Shown piece after piece: positions 26,444 to 35,647 of a stretch of DNA of 64,000 nucleotides. Within the stretch, counting starts at the first letter, position 1; each line of letters begins with the position of its first letter. A program made the position numbers and the translations under genes. The notes beneath the pieces are model-generated. The model did no database searches, was not told where the DNA came from, and saw only the letters and a program-made list of their open reading frames with translations. The stretch comes from Bacteroidota bacterium (lineage in GTDB: Bacteria; Bacteroidota; Bacteroidia; Chitinophagales; Saprospiraceae): the NCBI GenBank assembly GCA_020160935.1, contig JAIUPL010000009.1:1-64000 (forward strand), in the 5' to 3' direction.

Positions 26444-28963
26444 ATGAAAACAAATTTCCTGTTAACCTGCCTTGTTCTGGCCATTTGCAACATCGCAAAG
26501 GCGCAGATAGTTGTAAATGAATACTCTTGCTCCAACCTCGACCAATTTCCAGATAATTATGGAAAACACGAAGACTGGATCGAATTGTACAATACCTCCT
26601 CCAGCCCGGTCAATATGGCTGGTTATTATCTGAGCGACGACGAGGACGAACCCAAAAAATGGGCATTCCCCTTGACGCTGTCAATCCCTGGCAACAGTCA
26701 TTACCTCGTTTGGGCATCAGGCCGCAATGAAGTGACCGGCGATGGCGTACATGCCAGTTTTAAACTTACTCAAAGTAAAAACAACCCGGATCACATTGTA
26801 CTGACAGATGCAGGTGGCAACCAGATTGCTAATATCGAGGTTTCAAAAACCCAGATAGACCATTCAATGGGCCGACAGACCGACGGCGGCACTCAATGGC
26901 GCATCATGAAAACGCCCACACCCGGCGCCTCCAACAACGCTGCACCTTCCGGACTAGCCTATGCAGCGCGCCCTACAGTAAGTGTGGATGGCGGTTTTTT
27001 TCAGGATTCCGTTTTCATTATCGTCACATCTACCGAGCCGAATGCAACGGTTCGGTACACGACCACAGGAGCAGAACCAACTGCCAGTTCGCCCATCTAC
27101 ACCCAGCCCATTAAAATTGACCATACCACGGTGCTGAAAGTGCAGGTATTTAGCAACAGCGCCTTGATTCTGCCCAGTTTTGTGCAGTTCAACACCTATT
27201 TTATCAATGAAACACATGACCTGCCCATCATTTCCATCGGTTCCAACGATGTGGAAGACCTCGCCAATGGCAACCAGTCGCTGCGCCCACGAGGTAGTAT
27301 TGAATATTTTGACGTCGACGGCGACCGCAAAACCCGCGCCTACGGCGAACTCAACTCACATGGACAGGATTCCTGGGTGAACAGTCAGCGCAGCATGGAC
27401 TGGGTGACACGCGACGAAATGGGTTACAACAACGCACTGAAAAAGAAAATTTTCAGCCGCTCCGACCGCGACAGTTACCAGCGGATTATTCTGCGCGCTG
27501 CCGGCGACGACAACTATCCCGACGCCAGCAACACCTCCGGCGCCGCCCACATCCGCGACGCGTATGTACACAACCTGGCAGATCGGGCAGGACTACATGT
27601 CGATGTGCGCCGTGCCGAAAAATCACTCGTCTTCCTCAATGGGAAATACTGGGGTATTTATGATATGCGGGAAATACCGGACGATCATGATTACACCGAA
27701 TACTACTACGATCAGGGAAAATACGACATCCAGTACATCCTTACCTGGGGAAGCACCTGGGCCGAATATGGCGAAGAACAGGCCATCAATGACTGGAATA
27801 CCTTCTACGGCAGCGTGTACAATTCCAACCTGTCGCAGGCCGGCAACTTCCAGCAATTGGCCAACCAACTCGATGTGGCCAGCCTCACCGACTATGTGCT
27901 GACCAACGCTTTCACCGTTTGCTCCGACTGGCTCAACTACAACACCGGCTGGTGGCGCGGCCTGAACCCCGACGGTGGCCACCGGAAATGGGGGTATATT
28001 CTCTGGGACAATGATGCGACTTTTGGGCACTATATCAATTACACGGGCATCCCGGATACCACGCCTTATGCTGAAACCTGTGATATTGAAACACTTGTGC
28101 AGCCCTGGCCCGATGTAAACGGGCATATGCGACTGCTGAACAAAATGCGACTCAATCCGGAGTTCGACCAGTACTACATAACTCGTCAGGCCGACCTGGC
28201 GAGCACGGTGTTCGGTTGTGAAAACATGCTGAACTACCTCGATAGCATCGTTGCGATCCTGACGCCGGAAATGCCGCGTCATATCGCTCGCTGGGGTGGT
28301 TCCATGCAGGATTGGCAGCAAAACGTAAATAAACTACGCAATTTCATCAGCATCCGATGCAATGAAGCCCCCGAAGGTATCGCCAGTTGCTACAACCTGA
28401 GCGGCCCCTACTCCACCGTTCTGAAGGTAGAACCGGCAGGCGCCGGAACGATTCAGGCCAATACACTCCTGTACGATCAGTTTCCGGTGAGTACGCAGTT
28501 TTTCGGTGGGGTGCCCCTCAAACTGATCGCACAACCTAACCCTGCCAACGGCTATGTTTTTGACAAATGGGAAGCGCAGAACAATACGTTTTCCAGCCCT
28601 ACTACCCCCCTTTCGTTTGTAGACCAGGTGGCGCCAGACACGATCATTGCCCGTTTCAAACTGCCCAGCACGCCTGTGCAGGAACCTTTCAAGGCCGAGC
28701 TCACCGCAACGGCATTCCCGACGGTTTTCAACAATGTCCTGCAAGTGGCCTATGACCTGCCTGAAAGCGCAGCCATACGCATCGACCTGTATTCAGTGCT
28801 CGGCCAGCACGTTTCGACCCTGTATGATTCGGGTAGTCCCCAGGCCTCCGGCTTGCATACGCTGATGTTCGAAAACGCCGGAAAAAACCTGACGCCCGGC
28901 ATGTACCTGCTTCAACTGCAGGCGAATGGACAGGAAAAGGTGGTGAAAGTGGTGAGGAATTGA
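26444..28963 (+). CDS. CotH-kinase-family secreted protein with lamin-tail and T9SS domains
   Basis: The 839-residue protein has a signal peptide (MKTNFLLTCLVLAICNIAKA). A lamin-tail domain follows (about 22-135: VVNEYSCSNLDQFPDNYG, DWIELYNTSSSPVNMAGYYL), then a chitobiase-like C-terminal domain (TVRYTTTGAEPTASSPIYTQ). The CotH kinase domain comes next (about 270-620), with the family motifs GKYWGIYDMREIPDDHDY and WGYILWDNDATFGHYIN. A T9SS sorting domain ends the protein (IDLYSVLGQHVSTLYDSG .. GMYLLQLQANGQEKVVKVV). CotH proteins are atypical protein kinases, so a secreted kinase is possible, with unknown targets. The stop TGA is part of a 53-bp perfect foldback. Confidence 0.9.
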   Translation: MKTNFLLTCLVLAICNIAKAQIVVNEYSCSNLDQFPDNYGKHEDWIELYNTSSSPVNMAGYYLSDDEDEPKKWAFPLTLSIPGNSHYLVWASGRNEVTGDGVHASFKLTQSKNNPDHIVLTDAGGNQIANIEVSKTQIDHSMGRQTDGGTQWRIMKTPTPGASNNAAPSGLAYAARPTVSVDGGFFQDSVFIIVTSTEPNATVRYTTTGAEPTASSPIYTQPIKIDHTTVLKVQVFSNSALILPSFVQFNTYFINETHDLPIISIGSNDVEDLANGNQSLRPRGSIEYFDVDGDRKTRAYGELNSHGQDSWVNSQRSMDWVTRDEMGYNNALKKKIFSRSDRDSYQRIILRAAGDDNYPDASNTSGAAHIRDAYVHNLADRAGLHVDVRRAEKSLVFLNGKYWGIYDMREIPDDHDYTEYYYDQGKYDIQYILTWGSTWAEYGEEQAINDWNTFYGSVYNSNLSQAGNFQQLANQLDVASLTDYVLTNAFTVCSDWLNYNTGWWRGLNPDGGHRKWGYILWDNDATFGHYINYTGIPDTTPYAETCDIETLVQPWPDVNGHMRLLNKMRLNPEFDQYYITRQADLASTVFGCENMLNYLDSIVAILTPEMPRHIARWGGSMQDWQQNVNKLRNFISIRCNEAPEGIASCYNLSGPYSTVLKVEPAGAGTIQANTLLYDQFPVSTQFFGGVPLKLIAQPNPANGYVFDKWEAQNNTFSSPTTPLSFVDQVAPDTIIARFKLPSTPVQEPFKAELTATAFPTVFNNVLQVAYDLPESAAIRIDLYSVLGQHVSTLYDSGSPQASGLHTLMFENAGKNLTPGMYLLQLQANGQEKVVKVVRN

Positions 28964-29084
28964 GTTATGAGTTTTAAAGTTATGAGTTATGAGTTATACT
29001 CACATTGCTATTGGATACTCTAAAAATGAAGCCAATAGCAATGTGAGTATAACTCATAACTCATAACTTTAAAACTCATAACTC
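28962..29084. repeat. Perfect 53-bp foldback (GTTATGAGTTAT arms)
   Basis: The left arm at 28962-29014 is exactly complementary to the right arm at 29032-29084 around a 17-nt loop. The left arm includes two bases of the CotH stop codon and the right arm ends 7 bp from the stop of the convergent rhodanese gene, so it could serve both genes as a terminator. Confidence 0.97.
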
Positions 29085-29090
29085 AACTCC

Positions 29091-29459
29091 TCACTTTCTC
29101 CTCCCCCAATCCCGCATACCTCCTTCATAATTGTACACCTTTTTAAACCCCATCTTCACCATTTGGGCGGAGGCCCTGCTGCTTCTGCCGCCGGTAGCGC
29201 AATATACAATCACTGGATTGTCGTGGTTAATTCGGGCGATTTTTGCATCAAAATCGGCACTGTTGAAGTCGACAGGCGTAGCGCCCGGAATCATACCCGA
29301 CTCCGCTTGCTCTTCAGGGGTTCTCAAATCAATCAATTGAACAGTTTTGTCTTTTTGCATCATGTCGACCAATTGGTCGGCAGTGACAGGCGTTACCTTG
29401 TTGCTGCTGGTACATGCAAACAGAAGCACAGAAACGAGTCCCAAAAGTATTTTTTTCAT
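29091..29459 (-). CDS. Rhodanese-domain lipoprotein
   Basis: The 122-residue protein has a lipoprotein signal (MKKILLGLVSVLLFAC, Cys16) and one rhodanese domain: VQLIDLRTPEEQAESGMIPG, then the active-site loop VIVYCATGGRSSRASAQMV with the sulfur-accepting Cys at about 87, then GGMRDWGRRK. It should handle sulfane sulfur in the periplasm. It is divergent from the metallo-beta-lactamase/rhodanese gene at 29610 across a 150-bp shared regulatory region, which supports a common role in sulfur metabolism or persulfide detoxification. Confidence 0.9.
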   Translation of the reverse strand: MKKILLGLVSVLLFACTSSNKVTPVTADQLVDMMQKDKTVQLIDLRTPEEQAESGMIPGATPVDFNSADFDAKIARINHDNPVIVYCATGGRSSRASAQMVKMGFKKVYNYEGGMRDWGRRK

Positions 29460-29609
29460 GTCAGGCAGGTGTTGATACATTTTAACTGAAACATTTAGAT
29501 GACGGGGATTGCCGGTATGGGTTACCAAAATCACCTGATAAAGCAGGAAGATTTTGAACGAAGTGAAGGTTTTTTGTGAACATTTCCTCACCCTACACCA
29601 GTAATACCT

Positions 29610-31022
29610 ATGAAAGTCATACAAATGTACACAGGCTGCCTGGCTGAAGCAGCATATTACATCGAATCTGATGGGGAAGCGGCTGTAATTGATCCACTAC
29701 GCGAACCCGGCCCATACCTCGAATATGCCGCTCAAAACGGTGCGCGCATTAAATACGTGCTGGAAACACACTTCCACGCAGATTTTGTCAGCGGCCACCT
29801 CGACCTGGCCAAAAAAACCGGTGCTACCATCGTGTATGGCCCAACGGCACAACCCGGTTTTGAAGCGCATGTGGCTGCTGACGGGGAAATTTTGCAACTC
29901 GGCAAAGCCCGAATAAAGGTGCTGCACACCCCGGGCCATACCATGGAGTCGTCGTGTTTTCTCCTGATCGATGAAACAGGGCGCGAAACGGCCGTATTTA
30001 CCGGCGATACCCTTTTTATCGGTGATGTGGGCCGCCCCGATCTGGCCGTGAAAAGCGATCTGAGCCGGGAAGACCTGGCAGGCTATCTGTATGACTCGCT
30101 GCGCAATAAAATCATGCCGCTCCCCGACGATTTAACAGTATATCCCGGACACGGCGCAGGTTCGGCCTGCGGCAAAAAAATGGCCCATGAAACACAAAGC
30201 ACCATCGGCGCACAAAAGCAACTGAACTATGCCCTTCGTGCCGACATGACCCGCGAAGAATTCATCAGGGAAGTAACCGAGGGCCTGGTTGCCCCGCCGC
30301 AGTATTTCCCTAAAAACGCCGTACTCAACCGCATGGGGTATGAAAGCATCGATCAGGTGCTAGAACGCGGTCGCCACGCCTTGACAGTACGCGAATTTCT
30401 GGCCGTAGCAGAAACCAAAAAAGCCCTGGTGATCGATGTGCGCTCCGAATCCGAGTATGTAAAGGGCCATATTCCCGGCTCTGTATATATCGGTATTGAT
30501 GGGCAGTTTGCCTTCTGGGCCGGCGCGTTGATCACTGATTTGCAACAACCTATTCTGCTGGTTTGTCCGGCAGGGCGGGAAGAAGAAGCCATGATCCGAC
30601 TGGCACGTGTGGGGTATGACCACACACTCGGCTACCTCAATGGAGGCATGGAAGCCTGGAAACAAGCATACAGACAAGTGGAAACCGTAGAGAATATCAC
30701 TGCACATGAAGTTCCTGCCCGCCTGGCTGTAGGCGGCTGGAAATTGCTCGATGTGCGTCGCAAAAGTGAATATGATACCGAACATGTGCTATCGGCCCTG
30801 CATTTCCCGCTAGAACAAATGCATTCCAACCTGGCATTGCTATCGCAACAAGGCAGGTATGTCGTGCATTGCGCCGGTGGATACCGCTCGGTCATTGCCA
30901 TCAGTTTCCTGAAAAACCTGGGATTCAAATACCTGATCAATGTGGAAGGAGGCTTCCAGGCTATACGCAAAGAACAAACACTGCCACTGACTACGTATGT
31001 AGCACAAACGACCGAACTGTAG
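29610..31022 (+). CDS. Metallo-beta-lactamase fold hydrolase with two rhodanese domains (ETHE1/BLH-like)
   Basis: The 470-residue protein has an N-terminal metallo-beta-lactamase domain close to persulfide dioxygenases (YVLETHFHADFVSGHLDLAK, VLHTPGHTMESSCFLLID, FTGDTLFIGDVGRPDLAV, VYPGHGAGSACGKKM). Two rhodanese repeats follow. The first (VIDVRSESEYVKGHIPGSVY .. LLVCPAGREEEAM) keeps a Cys in the loop, and the second (LLDVRRKSEYDTEHVLSALH .. YVVHCAGGYRSVIAI) has the standard CAGGYRS loop. Fusions like this oxidise glutathione persulfide to sulfite and move sulfur between carriers in the cytoplasm. The stop codon abuts a long foldback. Confidence 0.92.
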   Translation: MKVIQMYTGCLAEAAYYIESDGEAAVIDPLREPGPYLEYAAQNGARIKYVLETHFHADFVSGHLDLAKKTGATIVYGPTAQPGFEAHVAADGEILQLGKARIKVLHTPGHTMESSCFLLIDETGRETAVFTGDTLFIGDVGRPDLAVKSDLSREDLAGYLYDSLRNKIMPLPDDLTVYPGHGAGSACGKKMAHETQSTIGAQKQLNYALRADMTREEFIREVTEGLVAPPQYFPKNAVLNRMGYESIDQVLERGRHALTVREFLAVAETKKALVIDVRSESEYVKGHIPGSVYIGIDGQFAFWAGALITDLQQPILLVCPAGREEEAMIRLARVGYDHTLGYLNGGMEAWKQAYRQVETVENITAHEVPARLAVGGWKLLDVRRKSEYDTEHVLSALHFPLEQMHSNLALLSQQGRYVVHCAGGYRSVIAISFLKNLGFKYLINVEGGFQAIRKEQTLPLTTYVAQTTEL

Positions 31023-31470
31023 TTGGTTATTGGTTATTAGTTATTGGTTATTAGGGGGGGGTAAGGGGTGGTTGGTTTTTCAGGCTGGATACTCGGGAAG
31101 GTTGAGAAGGTTGAGAGGTTGAGGGGTTGAGGGGTTGAGGGGTTGAGAGGTTGAGGGGTTGAGAAGTTGAGGGGTTGAGGGGTTGAGAAGTTGAGGGGTT
31201 GAGAAGTTGAGGGGTTGAGAAGTTGAGGGGTTGAGAAGTTGAGGGGTTGAGGGGTTGAGAAGTTGAGGGGTTGAGGTACAACCACTCAGTAGGAGTCCCC
31301 TTTGCATCACATGAGTGGCTGTACCTCAACCCCTCAACTTCTCAACCCCTCAACTTCTCAACCCCTCAACCCCTCAACCTCTCAACCCCTCACCCCCTCC
31401 ACCTTCCCGAGTATCCAGCCTGAAAAACCAATCATCCCTTACCTACCCCTAATAACCAATAACTGATAAC
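31023..31470. repeat. Long foldback, family A (second copy)
   Basis: The outer arms (TTGGTTATTGGTTATTAG, AGGCTGGATACTCGGGAAGG and complements) and the apical CCCTTTGCATCACATGAGTG match the element at 17106. The inner arms are longer runs of GTTGAGGGG / GTTGAGAAG. It begins at the base after the stop codon of the upstream gene. The rest of the 621-bp gap holds a terminator and a promoter. Confidence 0.93.
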
Positions 31471-31510
31471 AGATAATTATTTGGAAGAGGTTATAGTTAA
31501 GCACACATGG

Positions 31511-31546
31511 AACCCGCCGTCGAAAAGATGGGCGGGTTTTTTCTTT
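31511..31546 (+). terminator. Rho-independent terminator
   Basis: The stem AACCCGCC / GGCGGGTT (31511-31518, 31531-31538) is followed by TTTTCTTTT. It lies past the foldback and before the next promoter. Confidence 0.8.
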
Positions 31547-31613
31547 TATTAAAAAAATTTGACAAATGAGGTCACAATTTTACTGTTACAGGCAATTAAT
31601 CGAGTTATCACAT

Positions 31614-31621
31614 TATATTTG
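31614..31621 (+). promoter_or_regulatory. Putative -7 box
   Basis: TATATTTG matches TAnnTTTG, 22 bp upstream of the start of the small T9SS protein. The -33 element is unclear. Confidence 0.5.
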
Positions 31622-31643
31622 ACACATTAATCCAGAAAATTTT

Positions 31644-32129
31644 ATGAAAAAGTACCCTGTCTTGCTGTTTGTAGCCCTGCCAATTATCCTGCTTACCGTA
31701 CGGTTGGCCCATGCTCAAACCATGGAAACCGAAGTCGTAGGCGCCGCCGGCACTTCCGTCAGTACGGCGACTGCTAGCCTGCAATGGACGGTCGGTGAGC
31801 CCATGATACGAACCACAGGGCAATCTGCCGTCCTCTCTGAGGGTTTTCATCAAACGGCCGTGTGGGAAATTGTCCCCATAGAAGAAGTGCCGGAAATAGA
31901 CATTACAGTCTGGCCCAATCCATTTTCCGAATACGTTGAAATTCGCACCGTTCAGCCGGTTCAGGTTGTACTGAACGACCTGTCGGGCAAACGGATGATC
32001 GATGAAGTCAGGATTGCTCAAAGTGCTACGCTGTCAACGACTCATTTATCTGCCGGCGCCTATATTTTATCTGTTAGCACCCTTGATCGGAAGCACCTTT
32101 CGACCTACAAGTTGGTGCATATTCCCTGA
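31644..32129 (+). CDS. Small secreted protein with T9SS C-terminal sorting domain
   Basis: The 161-residue protein has a signal peptide (MKKYPVLLFVALPIILLTVR then LAHA), a short conserved module (SLQWTVGEPMIRTTGQSAVL, SEGFHQTAVWEIV) and a type A sorting domain (ITVWPNPFSEYVEIRT .. LSAGAYILSVSTLDRKHLST). The TVGEP..L.EGFHQ module is common just before T9SS domains in Bacteroidota. The domain should be removed during export through T9SS, leaving a protein of about 70 residues on the surface or in the medium. It lies upstream of the large repeat protein on the same strand. Confidence 0.82.
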   Translation: MKKYPVLLFVALPIILLTVRLAHAQTMETEVVGAAGTSVSTATASLQWTVGEPMIRTTGQSAVLSEGFHQTAVWEIVPIEEVPEIDITVWPNPFSEYVEIRTVQPVQVVLNDLSGKRMIDEVRIAQSATLSTTHLSAGAYILSVSTLDRKHLSTYKLVHIP

Positions 32130-32327
32130 ACACGCGCACCTCATTTTATCCATAGCGCTTCCCCTGATGTCTATTCTTAAGGCATAATCCATTTGAGTTG
32201 GTCGCGGCTCACAGGGCATTGTGTGTATTTATTTTGAAAAAACGTGTCGGAGGTATCAATGCCTGCACCCGATGTTTTGTCACATACTTGTTTCAAATCC
32301 CTCTTTTCACCTTTATTCTTTTGAAAA

Positions 32328-35300
32328 ATGAAACCACTTTTACTCTCCTTCGGTTTGTGCCTGTTTTTTGCGCTTCAAGTTTCAGCCCAGGCGCCCCAAA
32401 AGTTCAATTATCAGGCAGTACCCCGATTGGCCAATGGCAGTTTGCTACCCGGTCAGTCCATCAAAGTGCGTTTTGTCATTACGGAAGATGGCTCGAACAC
32501 CGTTCGTTATGCGGAAGAACAGACGCTCAGCACTTCACAGCACGGAGTATTGAGCGCAGTAGTAGGCGAAGGCGCTACCACGGGCGGGATGCCGCACAAT
32601 TTTGCGGCCATCGACTGGGCGCAACACCAGTATTTCCTCGGCGTGCTGCTTGATTTGAATGGAAATGGAGTGTTCGATGCCGATGAAAATTTCAGCAGCA
32701 GCCAGTTATTGTCGGTGCCCTATGCTTTTTATGCCCAACAATCGGGCAGTGGTACCGACAACGATACCGACCCGACCAATGAGTTTCAGCAACTTTCCTT
32801 GAGTGGAAATACCATTTCGCTTTCCAATGGAGGTGGCAGCGTGACCATTCCGGATATGTCGCCCACCAACGAAATTCAGCAAATAACCCTTTCGGGAAAT
32901 GTGATTACGCTCTCCAATGGCGGCGGTTCCATCACTTTACCGCCCGGCTCGGGTACCGATGCGCAAACATTGTCGCTTGCCGGCGCCAACCTCAGTATCA
33001 GCAATGGGAACTCCGTCACCCTGCCCGATGCTTCGGCCACCAACGAATTGCAAACGCTGTCGATCAATGGAAACACCGTTTCTCTCACCAACGGCGGCTC
33101 CATCACCCTACCACCCGACCAGGATACCGATGCCCAAAACCTGTCGCTCACCGGCGCCAACCTGAGCATCAGCAATGGCAACTCGGTTACACTTCCCGAC
33201 GCTTCGGCTACCAATGAACTGCAAAACTTGTCGATCAACGGAAATATTATTTCTCTCAGCAACGGCGGGTCCGTCACGCTGCCACCCGATCAGGATACCG
33301 ATGCACAGAACCTGTCGCTCACCGGCGCCAACCTGAGTATCAGCAATGGTAATTCAGTTACGCTTCCCGACGCTTCGGCTACCAACGAACTGCAAACGCT
33401 GTCGATCAATGGCAATGTCATTTCACTCAGCAATGGCGGCTCCATCACCCTGCCGCCCAACCAGGGCACCGACGCGCAAACCCTCTCCATTGCCAACAAT
33501 GAACTGAGTATCAGCAACGGAAATACCATCACGCTGCCGGCCGAGGTGGATGGCTCCGTTACCAACGAGTTGCAACAATTGGGTTTTTCCAATGGCGCTA
33601 TTACCCTCACCAATGGAGGGTCGGTCGCCCTGCCCGACGCTTCGGCCACCAACGAACTGCAAACACTGTCGATCAACGGAAACACTCTCAGCATCAGCAA
33701 CGGAAACGCCGTCACCCTGCCGCCCGATCAGGACACCGACGCGCAAAATCTGTCCATTGCAGGCGGAAACCTCAGCATCAGCAACGGCAACACAGTCGCC
33801 CTGCCTGACGCTTCGGCTACCAACGAACTACAAACGCTCTCGATCAGTGGAAACACCATTTCCCTTACCGATGGCGGCTCTGTCTCGCTTCCACCCGATC
33901 AGGACACCGACGCGCAAACGCTTGCTATTAATGGAAATACCCTGAGCATCAGCAACGGCAACTCCGTCACACTGCCCTCCACAGGCGGCGGCAATACCGT
34001 GGTGGGAGGCCCCGGCATCGACGTTACCACCCTCCTCAATACCAGCACCGTGAGCGCCCGCATGAACGACCCGCTTTGGAACGCCAGTATGCTCCGTGGT
34101 CGACCTATCGACGGCATGGCGCCCAACCCGGGTTACATAATGGCCTATAAAAACGATACGGATGGCTGGGTGTCGTACAGCAACGATTTCAGTATTGTTG
34201 GTAATAACCTGCAGGTGTCGGCGCTGCGCGGTCGCCCGATCGATGGTATGCCGCCTAACCCGGGCTTTATTATGGCCTACAAAAACGACACGGATGGATG
34301 GGTGTCTTATGACAATGACCTCAGTATCAACAATGACCGTTTGCAGGTATCCAAAATTCAGGGCCTTAATGTAAATATGAGCAATATTGGACCTGGCAAG
34401 GCACTCATGTGTACAGATGTCGGCAATGGAGTATTCGAGTTCCAATGCCAGGATGTAGGCGGTGGCGGTGGCGGCGGACTTCCACTCAATTACACGGGCA
34501 ACTCCTCCACGCCGCTGATTTCCATTACCAACACCAATACGGGCACGTTTTCGACGGTCAACGTAAGTGCTGGTACCCGCTATGGCATCAGCGGTACCAC
34601 CTCCAAAGGCGATGCCTTGCCCATTCCTTTTGACTCCTACGAAAATCGCACTTTCACCTACCCCGCAGGCGTGTCCGGCATCAATACCAATAGTTCGCAA
34701 GAGGGAGCCGGTGTGTATGGCAAGTCTATTTCCCCGCTGGGTGCAGGTGGTTCGGGCGTTGGCCTTGGCGGCTTTTTCCAGGGGGGCTGGGTTGGTGCAG
34801 CCGGTATTTGTTACGAAGACGGCCATGCAGGACTGGTAGGCATCAAAAAAGCCAAAATAGCCGACGCCAACTGGCCCAAGGAACAACAATGGGGTGTTTA
34901 TGGCGAAAGCACCCACGATACGTATGCCTATGCCGGTTATTTCGTGGGCGATGTCAAAGTGACCGACGACCTCGTGGTAGAAGGCTCGGTGGTAAAAGCG
35001 TCCGGTACGTTCCGTATTGACCACCCACAAGACCCGGCCAACAAATACCTCTTTCACAGTTTTGTGGAAAGCCCCGACATGAAAAACATCTACGATGGCG
35101 TGGTGACAACGGATGAAAACGGCTTTGCTACCGTAGAACTTCCCGGATACTTTGAAGTCTTGAACAAAGATTTTCGCTATCAATTGACTTGCATTGGTAC
35201 TTTCGCACAGGCCATCATTTCCAAAAAAGTGGAAAACAACCGTTTCCAAATCCAAACGGACAAGCCGGGAGTAGAAGTCAGTTGGCAAGTTACCGGTATC

Positions 35301-35453
35301 CGCAAAGACCCTTATGCAGAAGCACACCGCGTACAGCCGGAAGTAGAAAAAACCGGTTATGAAAAAGGGAAATACATACACCCGGAATTGTATGGCCAAC
35401 CGGAAAGTATGAAAATTGCAAAAAAGGCGGAAAGAGTAGATAGAGGGGAGTGA
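32328..35453 (+). CDS. Large repeat-rich surface protein (adhesin/tail-fibre-like)
   Basis: The 1,041-residue protein has a signal peptide (MKPLLLSFGLCLFFALQVSA) and an N-terminal QKFNYQAVPRLANGSLLPGQ domain common in such surface proteins. About ten beta-repeat units follow with the pattern LSINGNTVSLTNGGSITLP / LSLTGANLSISNGNSVTLP, then two copies of LRGRPIDGMAPNPG.IMAYKN and a C-terminal region (VKASGTFRIDHPQDPANKYL) shared with phage-fibre-like proteins. No T9SS domain is evident. A fibrous beta-solenoid exposed on the cell surface is likely. The 171-bp DNA repeats make its length prone to change. The stop lies at the edge of a GGCAAGGGGCAAAA array. Confidence 0.8.
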   Translation: MKPLLLSFGLCLFFALQVSAQAPQKFNYQAVPRLANGSLLPGQSIKVRFVITEDGSNTVRYAEEQTLSTSQHGVLSAVVGEGATTGGMPHNFAAIDWAQHQYFLGVLLDLNGNGVFDADENFSSSQLLSVPYAFYAQQSGSGTDNDTDPTNEFQQLSLSGNTISLSNGGGSVTIPDMSPTNEIQQITLSGNVITLSNGGGSITLPPGSGTDAQTLSLAGANLSISNGNSVTLPDASATNELQTLSINGNTVSLTNGGSITLPPDQDTDAQNLSLTGANLSISNGNSVTLPDASATNELQNLSINGNIISLSNGGSVTLPPDQDTDAQNLSLTGANLSISNGNSVTLPDASATNELQTLSINGNVISLSNGGSITLPPNQGTDAQTLSIANNELSISNGNTITLPAEVDGSVTNELQQLGFSNGAITLTNGGSVALPDASATNELQTLSINGNTLSISNGNAVTLPPDQDTDAQNLSIAGGNLSISNGNTVALPDASATNELQTLSISGNTISLTDGGSVSLPPDQDTDAQTLAINGNTLSISNGNSVTLPSTGGGNTVVGGPGIDVTTLLNTSTVSARMNDPLWNASMLRGRPIDGMAPNPGYIMAYKNDTDGWVSYSNDFSIVGNNLQVSALRGRPIDGMPPNPGFIMAYKNDTDGWVSYDNDLSINNDRLQVSKIQGLNVNMSNIGPGKALMCTDVGNGVFEFQCQDVGGGGGGGLPLNYTGNSSTPLISITNTNTGTFSTVNVSAGTRYGISGTTSKGDALPIPFDSYENRTFTYPAGVSGINTNSSQEGAGVYGKSISPLGAGGSGVGLGGFFQGGWVGAAGICYEDGHAGLVGIKKAKIADANWPKEQQWGVYGESTHDTYAYAGYFVGDVKVTDDLVVEGSVVKASGTFRIDHPQDPANKYLFHSFVESPDMKNIYDGVVTTDENGFATVELPGYFEVLNKDFRYQLTCIGTFAQAIISKKVENNRFQIQTDKPGVEVSWQVTGIRKDPYAEAHRVQPEVEKTGYEKGKYIHPELYGQPESMKIAKKAERVDRGE
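33027..33539 (+). repeat. 171-bp tandem repeat within the adhesin gene
   Basis: Near-identical units start at GATGCTTCGGC (33027) and recur at 33198 and 33369, exactly 171 bp apart. Each encodes 57 residues in two 28-29 residue halves. Degenerate half-units extend from about 32750 to 33980. Confidence 0.9.
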
Positions 35454-35570
35454 GAGGCAAGGGGCAAAAGGCAAGGGGCAAAAGGCAAGGGGCAAAAGGC
35501 AAGTTCTTGGCAAAAATCAGCCCTGAAAGGGCGTATACAATAGCCCAGGGCAACGCCCTGGGAACTGGGA
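35454..35570 (+). repeat. GGCAAGGGGCAAAA array plus double-hairpin module (copy 3)
   Basis: The array runs from the adhesin stop codon to about 35505. The module GCCCTGAAAGGGC .. AGCCCAGGGCAACGCCCTGG is at 35519-35570. The array word is also seen, reversed, at 46555-46610. Confidence 0.8.
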
Positions 35571-35647
35571 ACGAAGTGATGAAATGGAATAATACCCGTG
35601 CCCACGACAACAGCCACGAAACAAAAAATTCAAGAAAGACATTCGAC

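Noticed and set aside
32328-35453. Diversity-generating retroelement target (tail-fibre-like variable protein)
   Set aside because: No reverse transcriptase, template repeat or adenine-biased variable region was found. Variation is better explained by tandem-repeat slippage.
33828-35513. 561-codon antisense frame opposite the adhesin gene
   Set aside because: It is a by-product of the repeat-rich coding strand and has no family motifs.
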